The notes under the pieces were generated by a model. It did no database searches. It was not told the DNA's origin and was given only the letters and a program-made list of their open reading frames with translations. A stretch of 21,746 nucleotides of DNA, taken from contig CAZEFK010000124.1 in the NCBI GenBank assembly GCA_964511405.1, positions 1 to 21,746 of the forward strand. The letters are read 5' to 3'. The position numbers and the translations under genes were made by a program. This DNA comes from CAZEFK01 sp964511405. Lineage in GTDB: Bacteria; Pseudomonadota; Alphaproteobacteria; Elsterales; Elsteraceae. Each line of letters starts with the position of its first letter. The first letter of the stretch is position 1. Below are positions 14,287 through 21,746 of the stretch, piece by piece.

Positions 14287-15333
14287 ATGACCTTGCTTGC
14301 CGAGCCGCCGGTCTCCGTCGCCGACCACACGACGCCCTTGGTGCGCAACTGCTGGTACATGGCCGCACGCGCCGACGAGGTCGGGCGCACGATCCTGGCC
14401 CGCCGCCTGCTGGGCGTCGACGTGGCGCTGTACCGGACCCTGGCCGGCGCGCCGGTGGCCGTGCGCAACCGGTGCCCGCACCGTTCCTATCCGCTGGCGC
14501 GCGGACGGCTGGAGGGCGACATCCTGGTCTGCGGCTATCACGGCATGCAGTTCGATCCCTCGGGCCGCTGCGTCGCCATGCCGTCGATGCCGATCGCCCC
14601 GGCCCACGCGCATCTCGCGGGCTTCCCGGTCGCCGAGCGCGGACCGGTGCTGTGGATCTGGATGGGCGACCCGGACCGCGCCGACGAGGCGCTGATCCCC
14701 GATACCAGCTGGCTGGCCGACCCGGCCTGGGCCACGGTCGGCGGCCGCTATCGCATCGCCTCCGATTACATCGCGATGCACGAGAACCTGCTGGACCAGA
14801 CCCACTTTCCCTTCCTGCATCCCGGCACCGTGGGCACGCCGGACTACGCCCGCTCGTCGCTGGATGTCGCCGAGCAGGGGGACGCGGTGCTGATCCGCCG
14901 GGCGCTGAAGGCCTCGCCGCCGCCCGGCATCTACGCCGTGCCGATGGCACGCGAGGGCGTGCCGGTGCACCGCACGTCCGAGGCGCGCTTTGCCTCGCCG
15001 GCGCTGCACACCGCCTTCGCGCGGCTGGAGGACCCGGCCGACGGCCGCATCTGGCGCTTCACCATCACGCACCTGATCACGCCCGAGAGCCGCTCGGCGA
15101 TTCATTACTGGTGGTTCAACTCGCGCGACTTCAAGCTCGGCGACGCCGCGACCGACCGCTTCCTCGAGGCGGCGTCGGCCGCGGCCTACACCGAGGACGT
15201 CGAGGCGCTGGAAGCGATCGCCGAGGTGGTGCACAACGATGCCGAGCCGCAGGTCGACTTGAACTTCGCGCCCGACAAGCCGGGCCTGCTGATGCGCCGC
15301 GCCATCGCGCGCATGGCCGCCCGCGAAGCTTGA
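14287..15333 (+). CDS. vanA: Rieske non-heme iron oxygenase, VanA-type (vanillate O-demethylase oxygenase)
   Basis: A 348-aa terminal oxygenase. The Rieske cluster ligands are Cys63, His65, Cys82 and His85 in CPHRSYPL and VCGYHGMQFD. The mononuclear iron site is ENLLDQTHFPFLH (166-178), with His173 and His178 and a later Asp, probably Asp304. Both metal sites look intact. The compact size and single-component alpha-type architecture fit VanA and related one-subunit oxygenases (PobA, DdmC, CbaA). Linkage to LigAB makes a protocatechuate-producing reaction such as vanillate O-demethylation the best guess. Isovanillate, veratrate, syringate or 3-chlorobenzoate remain possible. It is spaced 14 bp after the reductase and 11 bp before ligB. 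Confidence 0.88.
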   Translation: MTLLAEPPVSVADHTTPLVRNCWYMAARADEVGRTILARRLLGVDVALYRTLAGAPVAVRNRCPHRSYPLARGRLEGDILVCGYHGMQFDPSGRCVAMPSMPIAPAHAHLAGFPVAERGPVLWIWMGDPDRADEALIPDTSWLADPAWATVGGRYRIASDYIAMHENLLDQTHFPFLHPGTVGTPDYARSSLDVAEQGDAVLIRRALKASPPPGIYAVPMAREGVPVHRTSEARFASPALHTAFARLEDPADGRIWRFTITHLITPESRSAIHYWWFNSRDFKLGDAATDRFLEAASAAAYTEDVEALEAIAEVVHNDAEPQVDLNFAPDKPGLLMRRAIARMAAREA

Positions 15334-15344
15334 GGAGAAGAACC

Positions 15345-16205
15345 ATGGCCCGGATCATCGGCGGCATCGCCAGCAGCCACGTGCCGACCATCGGCGTCGC
15401 CTATGACAAGGGGCGCCAGCAGGACCCGGCCTGGGCGCCGCTGTTCGACGGCTACAAGCCGGTCGCGGCCTGGCTGGCCGACCGCAAGCCCGACGTGCTG
15501 GTGTTCTTCTACAACGACCACGCCACGACCTTCTTCTTCGACCTCTACCCGACTTTCGCGCTTGGGGTCGGCGAGCGCTTCGAGGTCGCCGACGAGGGTG
15601 CGGGCAAGCGGCCGCTGCCGCCGATCAAGGGGCATCTGGACCTGCAGATCCACATGGCCGAATCGCTGGTCAACGACGAGTTCGACATCGCGGTGTTCCA
15701 GAACAAGCCGATCGACCATGGCCTGGCCGCGCCGCTGCCGCTGCTGTGGCCGCACGACCCCGACTGGCCGGGGGCCGTGGTGCCGATCGCGATCAACGTG
15801 CTGCAATATCCGTTGCCGACGGCGCGGCGCTGCTATCGCCTCGGCCAGGCGGTGCGCCGGGCGGTCGAGTCCTTCCCCCAGGACCTCGACGTGGTGGTGG
15901 TCGGCACCGGCGGCCTGTCGCACCAGATCCACGGCGAGCGCACCGGCTTCAACAACCCCGAATGGGACCTCGAGTTCCTGGAACTGGTCCGCGACGACCC
16001 CGAGCGGCTGGCGGCCATGACCCATGCCGACTATGTGCGGCTGGGCGGTGCGGAAAGCGTCGAGCAGATCATGTGGCTGGCCATGCGCGGCGCCCTGGGT
16101 GGCGCGATCCGCGAGCTGCACCGCAACTACTATCTGGCGACGACCACGGCGATGACGGTGGCGCTGTACGAGCCGCTGCCGGCGTCCATGGCGCAGGTGG
16201 CATGA
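15345..16205 (+). CDS. ligB: Protocatechuate 4,5-dioxygenase beta subunit (class III extradiol dioxygenase)
   Basis: A 286-aa catalytic subunit that cleaves a catechol acid ring meta to the hydroxyls using Fe(II). Residues corresponding to LigB are present: His12 in ASSHVP, His59 in FFYNDHA, Glu240 in ESVEQIMWLAM for the iron, and His193 in GGLSHQ for general base chemistry. Spacing differs from the known enzyme by only about two residues after the first ligand. The length is slightly shorter than SYK-6 LigB. The start has GAGGAGAAG just upstream. Its stop overlaps the ligA start (ATGA), coupling subunit synthesis. With VanAB upstream, the substrate is probably protocatechuate. Gallate or 3-O-methylgallate activity is possible. 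Confidence 0.93.
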   Translation: MARIIGGIASSHVPTIGVAYDKGRQQDPAWAPLFDGYKPVAAWLADRKPDVLVFFYNDHATTFFFDLYPTFALGVGERFEVADEGAGKRPLPPIKGHLDLQIHMAESLVNDEFDIAVFQNKPIDHGLAAPLPLLWPHDPDWPGAVVPIAINVLQYPLPTARRCYRLGQAVRRAVESFPQDLDVVVVGTGGLSHQIHGERTGFNNPEWDLEFLELVRDDPERLAAMTHADYVRLGGAESVEQIMWLAMRGALGGAIRELHRNYYLATTTAMTVALYEPLPASMAQVA

Positions 16206-16564
16206 TGAACCCGCAGACCCAAGGCCTGGAAGACCTGGCCGGCACCTATGTCTTCGACCTGCGCGTGAGCAACCGGGCGCTCGCGCTCAACCGCTTCTTC
16301 TGGTCGATGATCGGCGCCGAGGCACGGGCGCGCTACCGGGCCGACCCCGAGGCCGCCATGGCCGCAGCGGGCCTGTCCGAGACCGAGATGCGGCTGATCC
16401 GCGACCGCGACTGGCTGGGGCTGGTCCAGTACGGCGCCAATTTCTTCGTGCTGGAGAAATTCGCGCGGGTGGTCAAGATGACCAACCTGGAAGTCTACGC
16501 CATCATGCGCGGCGAGAGCTTCGAGGACTTCATGAAGACCCGGCGGGTGCCGGCGGCGCGGTAG
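16202..16564 (+). CDS. ligA: Protocatechuate 4,5-dioxygenase alpha subunit
   Basis: A 120-aa small helical subunit that caps the LigB active site. Family features include GTYVFDLRVSNRALALNRF (14-32), LSETEMRLIRDRDWLGLVQYG (56-76) and FARVVKMTNLEVYAIMRG (87-104). The ATG at 16202 overlaps the ligB TGA by 4 nt, and a second in-frame ATG follows directly. The order beta then alpha is the reverse of the SYK-6 ligAB order. It is the last gene of the operon. The later enzymes of the 4,5-cleavage pathway (semialdehyde dehydrogenase, lactonase, hydratase, aldolase) are absent from the window. Confidence 0.93.
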   Translation: MMNPQTQGLEDLAGTYVFDLRVSNRALALNRFFWSMIGAEARARYRADPEAAMAAAGLSETEMRLIRDRDWLGLVQYGANFFVLEKFARVVKMTNLEVYAIMRGESFEDFMKTRRVPAAR

Positions 16565-17070
16565 GTCCCGGCCGGCGAGAATTCCTCCTCCCCTTGTGGC
16601 TATGGGATTCGCACAACCCGGATCACCGAGCATTATCAGCCGCTTGGCCATCCTGCTCGTCATCCCCGCGAAGGCAGGGATCCAGCCGTCGTGGCAAGCT
16701 CGACATTGTCCCTGTTGATATCTGCGTCGAGCCAATTGGATTCCCGCTTTCGAGCGGGTGAAGGAATTGGCGCGCTGGCTTTTCTTGGTTCGTCATCCCC
16801 GCGAAGGCGGGGGTCCAGTTGGCTCGACGTCAATATCATGTTCGGAGGCTTGGAGTTTGCCACAACGGCTGGATCCCCGCGTTCGCGGGGATGACGACAG
16901 GGGTGTTGAGTGGCGACTGCTTCACAGTCTCTTTCGCGGGAATGACGGGCAAAGAACTTGTTCGGAATAGCCAATAAAAGATGTGTGAATGCCATAGTGG
17001 AGGGGTGAATCCCGACGCTGGTCGCAATGCGCGGTCTCATCCGGCGCTGCGGGCCGCGTCGGTCTCCCAC
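16565..17070. other. Non-coding spacer dominated by REP-type repeats
   Basis: This 506-bp gap separates ligA from the convergent TetR gene. It holds the composite inverted repeat listed separately and a partial extra unit around 16929-16950 (TTTCGCGGGAATGACGGG). A weak TTGTG/CACAA hairpin lies near 16604-16628. No protein-like frame, tRNA or classic hairpin-plus-T-run terminator was seen; short open frames here are read-through of the repeats. Confidence 0.6.
16660..16895. repeat. Composite REP/REPIN-like long inverted repeat
   Basis: Four hairpin units of the TCATCCCCGCG / GCGGGGATCCAG type occur in alternating orientation. Unit 1 (16662-16681) and unit 3 (16797-16812) point one way; unit 2 (16743-16758, loop TTCG) and unit 4 (16873-16892, perfect 8-bp stem) point the other. 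The left half (16660-16763) and right half (16792-16895) are imperfect reverse complements of nearly equal length, separated by about 28 bp. Units 1 and 4 share the extension ATCCAGCCGT, then GTGGCAA. Units 2 and 3 share GTCGAGCCAA or its complement. Such elements are dispersed by REP-associated transposases; none is encoded here. Location after ligA suggests an effect on transcript ends or stability. Confidence 0.8.
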
Positions 17071-17688
17071 TTACTGCAAATACCGGAGCACGAGCCGCAC
17101 GGCTTCGTCGATCAGCCGTCCCACCGCGTCGTCCGAGAGGAAGTCCGATCGGTGCAGGACCGCCGTGTGCGTCAGCGCCTCGATCGCGGTGACGCAGACG
17201 AAGGCCGCAAGGTCGAGGTCGACGGCGCGCAGCTCGGCCCGGTGGCCCTCGAGATAGTCCCGGAAAAGGCCATAGGCCTCGCGATTGACCGCGCCCGCGT
17301 CCGCGCCCGCGCGCGGCGTCTGCTCGGCCAGGATGCGATGCAGTTTTGGGTCCAGTCGATGGGCCTCGATCGCGGCGGCGACAAGTCGGCGGATGCCGGT
17401 TGCGATCGGCAGCGCCGCAACCTCCGCCACCGCGCCGCGCACCACCGCCATCAGTTGCCGCTCGTGGCGGTCGATGACGGCGGCGACCAGGGCGTCCTTG
17501 CTGGGGTAATACTGATAGAGCGAGCCCACGCTCACGCCCGCCTCTTGGGCGATCCGGTTGGTGCTGGCGCGTTCGAACCCGTCCCGCACCAAAACGCGAG
17601 CTGTCGCTTCGATCAGGATGTCGACCGTCGCGCGCGATCGCTGTTGAGACGGCTGTTTTCTGGGCTTCGTGAGCGGTCCGCGCGCCAT
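17071..17688 (-). CDS. TetR/AcrR family transcriptional regulator
   Basis: A 205-aa repressor. The N-terminal HTH runs about 18-65: ATVDILIEATARVLVRDGFE, then TNRIAQEAGVSVGSLYQYYP (43-62) and SKDALVAAV, a near-consensus TetR signature. The C-terminal ligand domain is divergent, as is usual, so no effector can be named. The ATG at 17688 gives the standard short basic N-terminal arm; upstream frame extension only shadows the divergent gene. Transcription is divergent from the DinB-like gene, and a 22-bp near-perfect palindrome sits 29 bp upstream. Mutual control of regulator and DinB-like gene is likely. Confidence 0.92.
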   Translation of the reverse strand: MARGPLTKPRKQPSQQRSRATVDILIEATARVLVRDGFERASTNRIAQEAGVSVGSLYQYYPSKDALVAAVIDRHERQLMAVVRGAVAEVAALPIATGIRRLVAAAIEAHRLDPKLHRILAEQTPRAGADAGAVNREAYGLFRDYLEGHRAELRAVDLDLAAFVCVTAIEALTHTAVLHRSDFLSDDAVGRLIDEAVRLVLRYLQ

Positions 17689-17716
17689 GTCCCCAAGCTC
17701 CGAAAGGCGAGTAGAT

Positions 17717-17738
17717 AATACGAGCGATCGCTCATATT
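17717..17738. promoter_or_regulatory. Near-perfect palindrome, putative TetR operator
   Basis: A perfect 12-bp core GAGCGATCGCTC (17722-17733) extends to a 22-bp palindrome in which 10 of 11 symmetric pairs match, with AATA/TATT outer arms. It is centred in the 96-bp TetR/DinB spacer, where it would cover both promoters. This matches the size and symmetry of TetR-family operators. Confidence 0.65.
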
Positions 17739-17784
17739 CTGCAATGGATTGTGAGACAACGATGCTCGACGGAAGGACACCGCC

Positions 17785-18273
17785 ATGGTTTGCCAACCCT
17801 ATGCCCAGCTTATCGACGTGAAGCGATGGGCAGATCACGCTCTCTACGCCGCGGTCGGCCAGGCTCTCGACCGATTGGGCAAGGACGATGCCTCGGCCAT
17901 GCTCCGGGTTCTCGACCACATGCATGCGGTCGACCGCATCTTTCAGCATCACCTGCAGGGACGACCGCACGGGTTTCAGGCCGCGCGGTCGGAAACGATG
18001 CCGGAATTCGGGGCGCTCGCGGACAGCATGAGATCTGTCGACGATTGGTACGTGTCTTATGTCCGCGGCTTGACCGAAGACGATGTCGCGCAGCCTGTCG
18101 AGTTCGTCTTCACCAGCGGCAAGCCGGCGCGCCTGACGCGCGGCCAGATCATCCTGCATGTCTGCCTGCACGGGACCTATCATCGGGGCAATGCCGGCGC
18201 CGTGCTGCTCTTGCGGGGTCTTGCCCCGAGCCGGGAGTCGCTAACCGACTTCCTCCTCGACGCTGCAGCCTGA
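17785..18273 (+). CDS. DinB superfamily (metal-binding four-helix bundle) protein
   Basis: A 162-aa protein of the DinB/YfiT-like fold. The metal triad pattern is visible: a His in LDHMHAVDRIF (45 or 47) and the HxxxH pair His129 and His133 in LHGTYHRGNAG. These proteins often act in thiol-dependent detoxification or are uncharacterised, so no reaction is assigned. The ATG has GGAAGGAC upstream. It is controlled with the divergent TetR gene from a shared palindrome, which fits an inducible stress or detoxification function. It converges with the cupin gene, with a 14-bp gap. Confidence 0.88.
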   Translation: MVCQPYAQLIDVKRWADHALYAAVGQALDRLGKDDASAMLRVLDHMHAVDRIFQHHLQGRPHGFQAARSETMPEFGALADSMRSVDDWYVSYVRGLTEDDVAQPVEFVFTSGKPARLTRGQIILHVCLHGTYHRGNAGAVLLLRGLAPSRESLTDFLLDAAA

Positions 18274-18287
18274 CCGCCGGGCTGCCG

Positions 18288-18893
18288 TCACGCCGCCCAC
18301 GGTCCCCACAGGCACCACAGGGCCAACAGCGGCGCGTCGTCCGAGGCCATGGCGTGGACGACGTTCGGGCGGTTGTAGAGCGTGCCGCCCGGGCCCGGTA
18401 CGAACCAGCCCGAGCCGTCGTGGTGGAAGCGGCCGGGCGACAGGACCAGGTACACTTCCTCGGGGCTGTGGCGGTGGTCGGGGTAGCGCACTTGCGGCGC
18501 CAGCAGCGAGATCCCGATGGCGAGGTCGGTCCGGGCCTCCAGTCCGTTCGGCCCGACCACCGTCGCGTTGGCATGCCCGTCGGGCCAGTTGTCGCTGGCG
18601 AAGGGGCCGCCTGATTGGCGCGGCATCCAGGCCAGCGACGGCTCCAGCACCGCAATGGCATCGGCGACGCGGGCCAGGGCGGGTGTTTCAGCGCGCGCCC
18701 TGGTGAGCGCCGCGTCGAGATGGCGGCAGACCGGCAAGCGCCGGCCGGCGCCTGGTCCGGCGGGGCCGGGCGTTTGCAGCGCGCCGTCGATGCGGTCGAG
18801 CGCGGCCCGGGCCTCGCGGTCCAGCACCGTGGCGCTGAACGCATCAGCAAGGCTCGCCAGGAACTCTTGGAGCACGGGATCGCGGGTCGGCAT
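18288..18893 (-). CDS. Dimethylsulfoniopropionate (DMSP) lyase family cupin, DddQ/DddL-like
   Basis: A 201-aa single-cupin protein. The C-terminal domain reads RYPDHRHSPEEVYLVLSPG (136-154), GGTLYNRPNVVHAM (169-182) and PLLALWCLWGP, the pattern of DMSP lyases that release dimethyl sulfide and acrylate. As I recall the Ruegeria DddQ structure, His125, Glu129, Tyr131 and His163 bind metal and Tyr120 is catalytic. Here His142, Glu146, Tyr148, His180 and Tyr137 fall at exactly the same spacings. The N-terminal 90 residues are helical and variable, as in the family. The ATG at 18893 lacks a good ribosome site. It is alone on its strand, with no dmdA, acrylate or BCCT-type genes nearby, so a related non-DMSP substrate cannot be excluded. 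Confidence 0.85.
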   Translation of the reverse strand: MPTRDPVLQEFLASLADAFSATVLDREARAALDRIDGALQTPGPAGPGAGRRLPVCRHLDAALTRARAETPALARVADAIAVLEPSLAWMPRQSGGPFASDNWPDGHANATVVGPNGLEARTDLAIGISLLAPQVRYPDHRHSPEEVYLVLSPGRFHHDGSGWFVPGPGGTLYNRPNVVHAMASDDAPLLALWCLWGPWAA

Positions 18894-19031
18894 GGGCCAT
18901 CATGGCCGCGGCCGGCGGCGCAGGAAAGGCCGCGTGACCTATAACCGATCCGCATAAGGCGGGCGGAAGAACCGATGCGACGCGCCCGGCGGCGGCCGCT
19001 ACGGTCCCAGCATACCGGGAGGGAACGAGGC

Positions 19032-19055
19032 ATGCGGGCGGATCGGCCGTGCTGA
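19032..19055 (+). CDS. Seven-codon leader ORF overlapping livH start (putative)
   Basis: An ATG preceded by the strong site GGGAGGGAACGAGGC opens a 7-codon frame (MRADRPC) whose TGA lies at 19053-19055, just beyond the livH GTG at 19049. The livH GTG has little Shine-Dalgarno of its own. Termination-reinitiation from this mini-ORF could set livH translation. Inference from sequence layout only. Confidence 0.3.
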   Translation: MRADRPC

Positions 19056-19903
19056 CCAATCTGTTCGACGGCGTCGCCTACGGCATGCTGCTGTTCGTGC
19101 TGGGTTGCGGCCTGGTCGTGACGCTGGGCGTCATGAACTTCATCAACCTGGCCCACGGCGCCTTCGCCATGGCCGGCGGCTACCTGGCCGTCTGGCTGGT
19201 CAACCGCCAGGGCGTGCCGTTCCTGCTGGCCCTGCCGCTGGTGTTCCTGGCCACGGCCGCCCTGGGCGCCGTGTTCGAGCGCGGCCTTTACGTCCATGTC
19301 TACGGCAAGAGCCACCTGGACCAGGTGCTGTTCACCATCGGATTGGTGTTCATGGCCATGGCGACTGCCGACTATGCCGAGGGCGCGGAGCCGCAGTTCG
19401 TCCAGATCCCCGACTATCTGCAGGCGCGCCTGCATGTCTTGGGCGCCGACATCGGCGCCTACCGGCTGCTGATCGTGGCCTTGTGCGGCGTGCTGGTGGC
19501 GGCGCTGCAGCTGGTCCTGACCCGCACCCGCTTCGGCAGCCGGCTGCGCGCCGCGGTCGACGACCCGCGCACGGCCCTGGGGCTGGGCATCGACGTCGGC
19601 CTGGTGTTCGCGGTCACCTTCGCGGTCGGCTCGGGCCTGGCCGGCCTCGGCGGCGCGCTGGGCGCCGAGATCCTCGGCCTCGACCCGGTGTTCCCGCTGA
19701 AATACATGGTCTATTTCCTGATCGTCGTGACCATCGGCGGCGCCAGCGGTCTGACCGGCCCGCTGTTCGCCTCGATGCTGCTGGGCATCACCGACGTCGC
19801 CGGCAAGTACTACGTGCCCCAGGCCGGGGCCTTCATCATCTACTGTGTCATGATCCTGGTGCTGCTGTGGCGACCGCACGGCCTGTTCGCGCGGACGGCG
19901 TGA
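19049..19903 (+). CDS. livH: Branched-chain amino acid-type ABC transporter permease LivH
   Basis: A 284-aa inner-membrane permease of the LivH family. Hydrophobic segments run throughout: GMLLFVLGCGLVVTLGVMNF, FLLALPLVFLATAALG, LLIVALCGVLVAAL and others, about eight helices. The family motif FINLAHGAFAMAGGYLA is at 31-47. The cytoplasmic coupling loop is near FGSRLRAAVDDPRTALGLGI. GTG 19049 is chosen because the residues that follow match the normal LivH N-terminus and no other in-frame start precedes it. livM follows with a 4-nt overlap. HAAT-family importers carry branched-chain amino acids, amides, urea or aromatic acids. With LigAB nearby an aromatic acid is possible but unproven. Confidence 0.92.
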   Translation: MLTNLFDGVAYGMLLFVLGCGLVVTLGVMNFINLAHGAFAMAGGYLAVWLVNRQGVPFLLALPLVFLATAALGAVFERGLYVHVYGKSHLDQVLFTIGLVFMAMATADYAEGAEPQFVQIPDYLQARLHVLGADIGAYRLLIVALCGVLVAALQLVLTRTRFGSRLRAAVDDPRTALGLGIDVGLVFAVTFAVGSGLAGLGGALGAEILGLDPVFPLKYMVYFLIVVTIGGASGLTGPLFASMLLGITDVAGKYYVPQAGAFIIYCVMILVLLWRPHGLFARTA

Positions 19904-20900
19904 CCGCGCCGGCGCCGGCGCCCGACCCGCGCCTCATCGCGCAGGCGTCGCTGGCGCGGGTCGCGGCCTGGCGTCCGGCTGAGATCCTGTTCTGGGCGGC
20001 GGCCGCCGCGAGCTGGGTCTGGCTGCCCGGGCAGCATCTGCTGCTCAACGAGATTGCGATCTTCGGCCTGTTCGCACTGTCGCTGGATCTGATCCTGGGC
20101 TATGGCGGCATCGTCAGCCTGGGCCACGCCGCCTATTTCGGCTTCGGCGCCTATGCCGCCGGCCTGCTCGCCAAGTCCGGGCTGATCGAGCCGGTGCTGG
20201 GCCTGGCGCTGGTCACCGCCGCGTCGCTGGCGGTGGGCCTCGTCACCAGCGTGCTGGTGCTGCGCGGCAGCGACCTGACCCGGATCATGGTCACGCTCAG
20301 CCTGTCGATGGTGATGTTCGAGATCGCCAACCGCCTGCCCTGGACGGGCGGTGCCGACGGGCTGCAGGGCATCGAGATCGGCCCGGTGCTGGGCCGGTTC
20401 GAGTTCGACATCTTCGGCAGCACCGCCCACGCCTACAGCCTGACCGTGCTGTTCGTGCTGTTCCTGGCGGCGCGGCGGCTGGTCCGATCGCCGTTCGGCT
20501 GGTCGGTGCGGGCGGTCCAGGGCAACCGGCTGCGCACGGCGGCGATCGGCATCCCGGTGACCGGGCGGCTGGTCGGCATCTATGCGGTCGGCGCCGCCTA
20601 TGCCGGGGCGGCGGGGGCGCTGCTGGCCCAGACCACCCAGTTCGTCTCGCTGGACGTGCTGGCCTTCCACCGCTCGGCGGACGTGCTGCTGATGCTGGTG
20701 ATCGGCGGCGTCGGCTACCTGTATGGCGGCCTGCTCGGCGCCCTGGTGTTCCGGGTGATGCAGGACTGGCTGTCGGTCCTGACCCCGCAATATTGGCAGT
20801 TCTGGATCGGCCTGCTGCTGGTGCTGATGGTGTTGGTCGGGCGCGAGCGGCTGTTCGGCTGGCCGCGGCTGGCGCTCGGCCGGTTGACCGGAGCCGATCG

Positions 20901-20904
<4 letters not shown>
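19900..20904 (+). CDS. livM: Branched-chain amino acid-type ABC transporter permease LivM
   Basis: A 334-aa inner-membrane permease, partner of LivH. Helices begin near PAEILFWAAAAASWVWLPG. The family block LSLDLILGYGGIVSLGHAAYFGFGAYAAGLL follows (about 60-90), and the coupling-loop region is SPFGWSVRAVQGNRLRTAAIGI. Further helices include VLLMLVIGGVGYLYGGLLGAL. The start is GTG 19900, which overlaps the livH stop as GTGA. The N-terminal 15 residues are Ala/Pro-rich and cytoplasmic. The stop overlaps the livG ATG as ATGA, so synthesis of the complex is tightly coupled. Confidence 0.92.
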
Positions 20905-21645
<741 letters not shown>

Positions 21646-21653
<8 letters not shown>

Positions 21654-21746
21654 GCTGCTGACGCTCGACGGCATCGCCGCCGGCTATGGCGGCGCCCAGG
21701 TGCTGGCGGGCATCTCGCTGCGCCTGGCCGAGGGCCGGTCGATGGC
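21646..21746 (+). CDS. livF: ABC transporter ATP-binding protein LivF (5' fragment, cut by window edge)
   Basis: The first 33 codons of a second ATPase subunit are visible: MPELLTLDGIAAGYGG, then AQVLAGISLRLAEGRSM. This is the usual LivF N-terminus, with an aromatic A-loop Tyr in AGYGG. The window ends before Walker A. The start overlaps the livG stop by 8 nt. Identity rests on this short segment plus operon position. Confidence 0.85.

Noticed and set aside
16565..16630. Rho-independent terminator after ligA
   Set aside because: No GC hairpin followed by a T-run; only a weak TTGTG/CACAA pair with a long loop is present.
16660..16950. CRISPR-like array
   Set aside because: The repeats alternate in orientation, differ in sequence, form hairpins of REP type and have irregular spacing; no cas gene is present.
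17071..18183. An N-terminally extended 370-aa TetR protein
   Set aside because: The extension is antisense to the DinB-like gene and crosses the palindromic promoter; the 205-aa form from 17688 matches the family.

Overview
The window is a compact, roughly 70% GC stretch of bacterial chromosome. Strong third-position GC bias produces long antisense shadow frames. Family content points to an alphaproteobacterium with soil, rhizosphere or marine-type metabolism, perhaps Rhodospirillales or Hyphomicrobiales: VanAB with LigAB, FCD-type GntR regulators, a Liv transporter, HicAB, a DMSP-lyase-type cupin and GTCATCCCCGCG-type REP hairpins. That placement is an inference; no rRNA or other marker gene is present. 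No tRNA, CRISPR, insertion sequence or prophage gene was seen.

Layout. 1-3472 (minus strand): a class I aldolase-like protein, a PfkB sugar kinase overlapping it by 4 nt, then a GAF-domain histidine kinase that runs off the left edge. 3600-4873 (plus): a YbhB/Raf-kinase-inhibitor-like protein and a GntR/FCD regulator. 4860-6915: a class I aminotransferase (minus) divergent from an Asp/Glu/hydantoin-racemase-fold protein that lacks both catalytic cysteines. 6940-7532: a HicA/HicB toxin-antitoxin pair. 7618-12431: a LacI repressor and an aldo/keto reductase (minus), divergent from a three-gene plus-strand operon of sugar-type periplasmic binding protein, VOC/glyoxalase-like protein and TolB-like beta-propeller. 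Two related LacI-type palindromes lie in the divergent promoter region.

12546-16564: a GntR regulator divergent from a tight four-gene aromatic operon, made of a VanB-type reductase, a VanA-type Rieske oxygenase, and LigB and LigA (protocatechuate 4,5-dioxygenase beta and alpha). The simplest reading is O-demethylation of vanillate, or a similar methoxybenzoate, to a catechol acid followed directly by extradiol ring cleavage. Two GGGATCCC palindromes in inverted orientation mark the regulator/operon intergenic region. 16565-17070 is non-coding and dominated by a composite REP inverted repeat.

17071-18273: a TetR regulator divergent from a DinB-superfamily protein across a near-perfect 22-bp palindrome. 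18288-18893 (minus): a DMSP-lyase-family cupin. 19049-21746 (plus): livH, livM, livG and the start of livF, a branched-chain amino acid/amide/aromatic-acid type ABC importer cut by the right edge; its binding protein is not in the window.

The most notable points are the residue-level match of the cupin to DddQ-type DMSP lyases, the VanAB-LigAB operon with its paired operators, the cysteine-less racemase homologue, the binding protein/VOC/propeller operon that lacks transporter membrane parts, and the nested REP structure.
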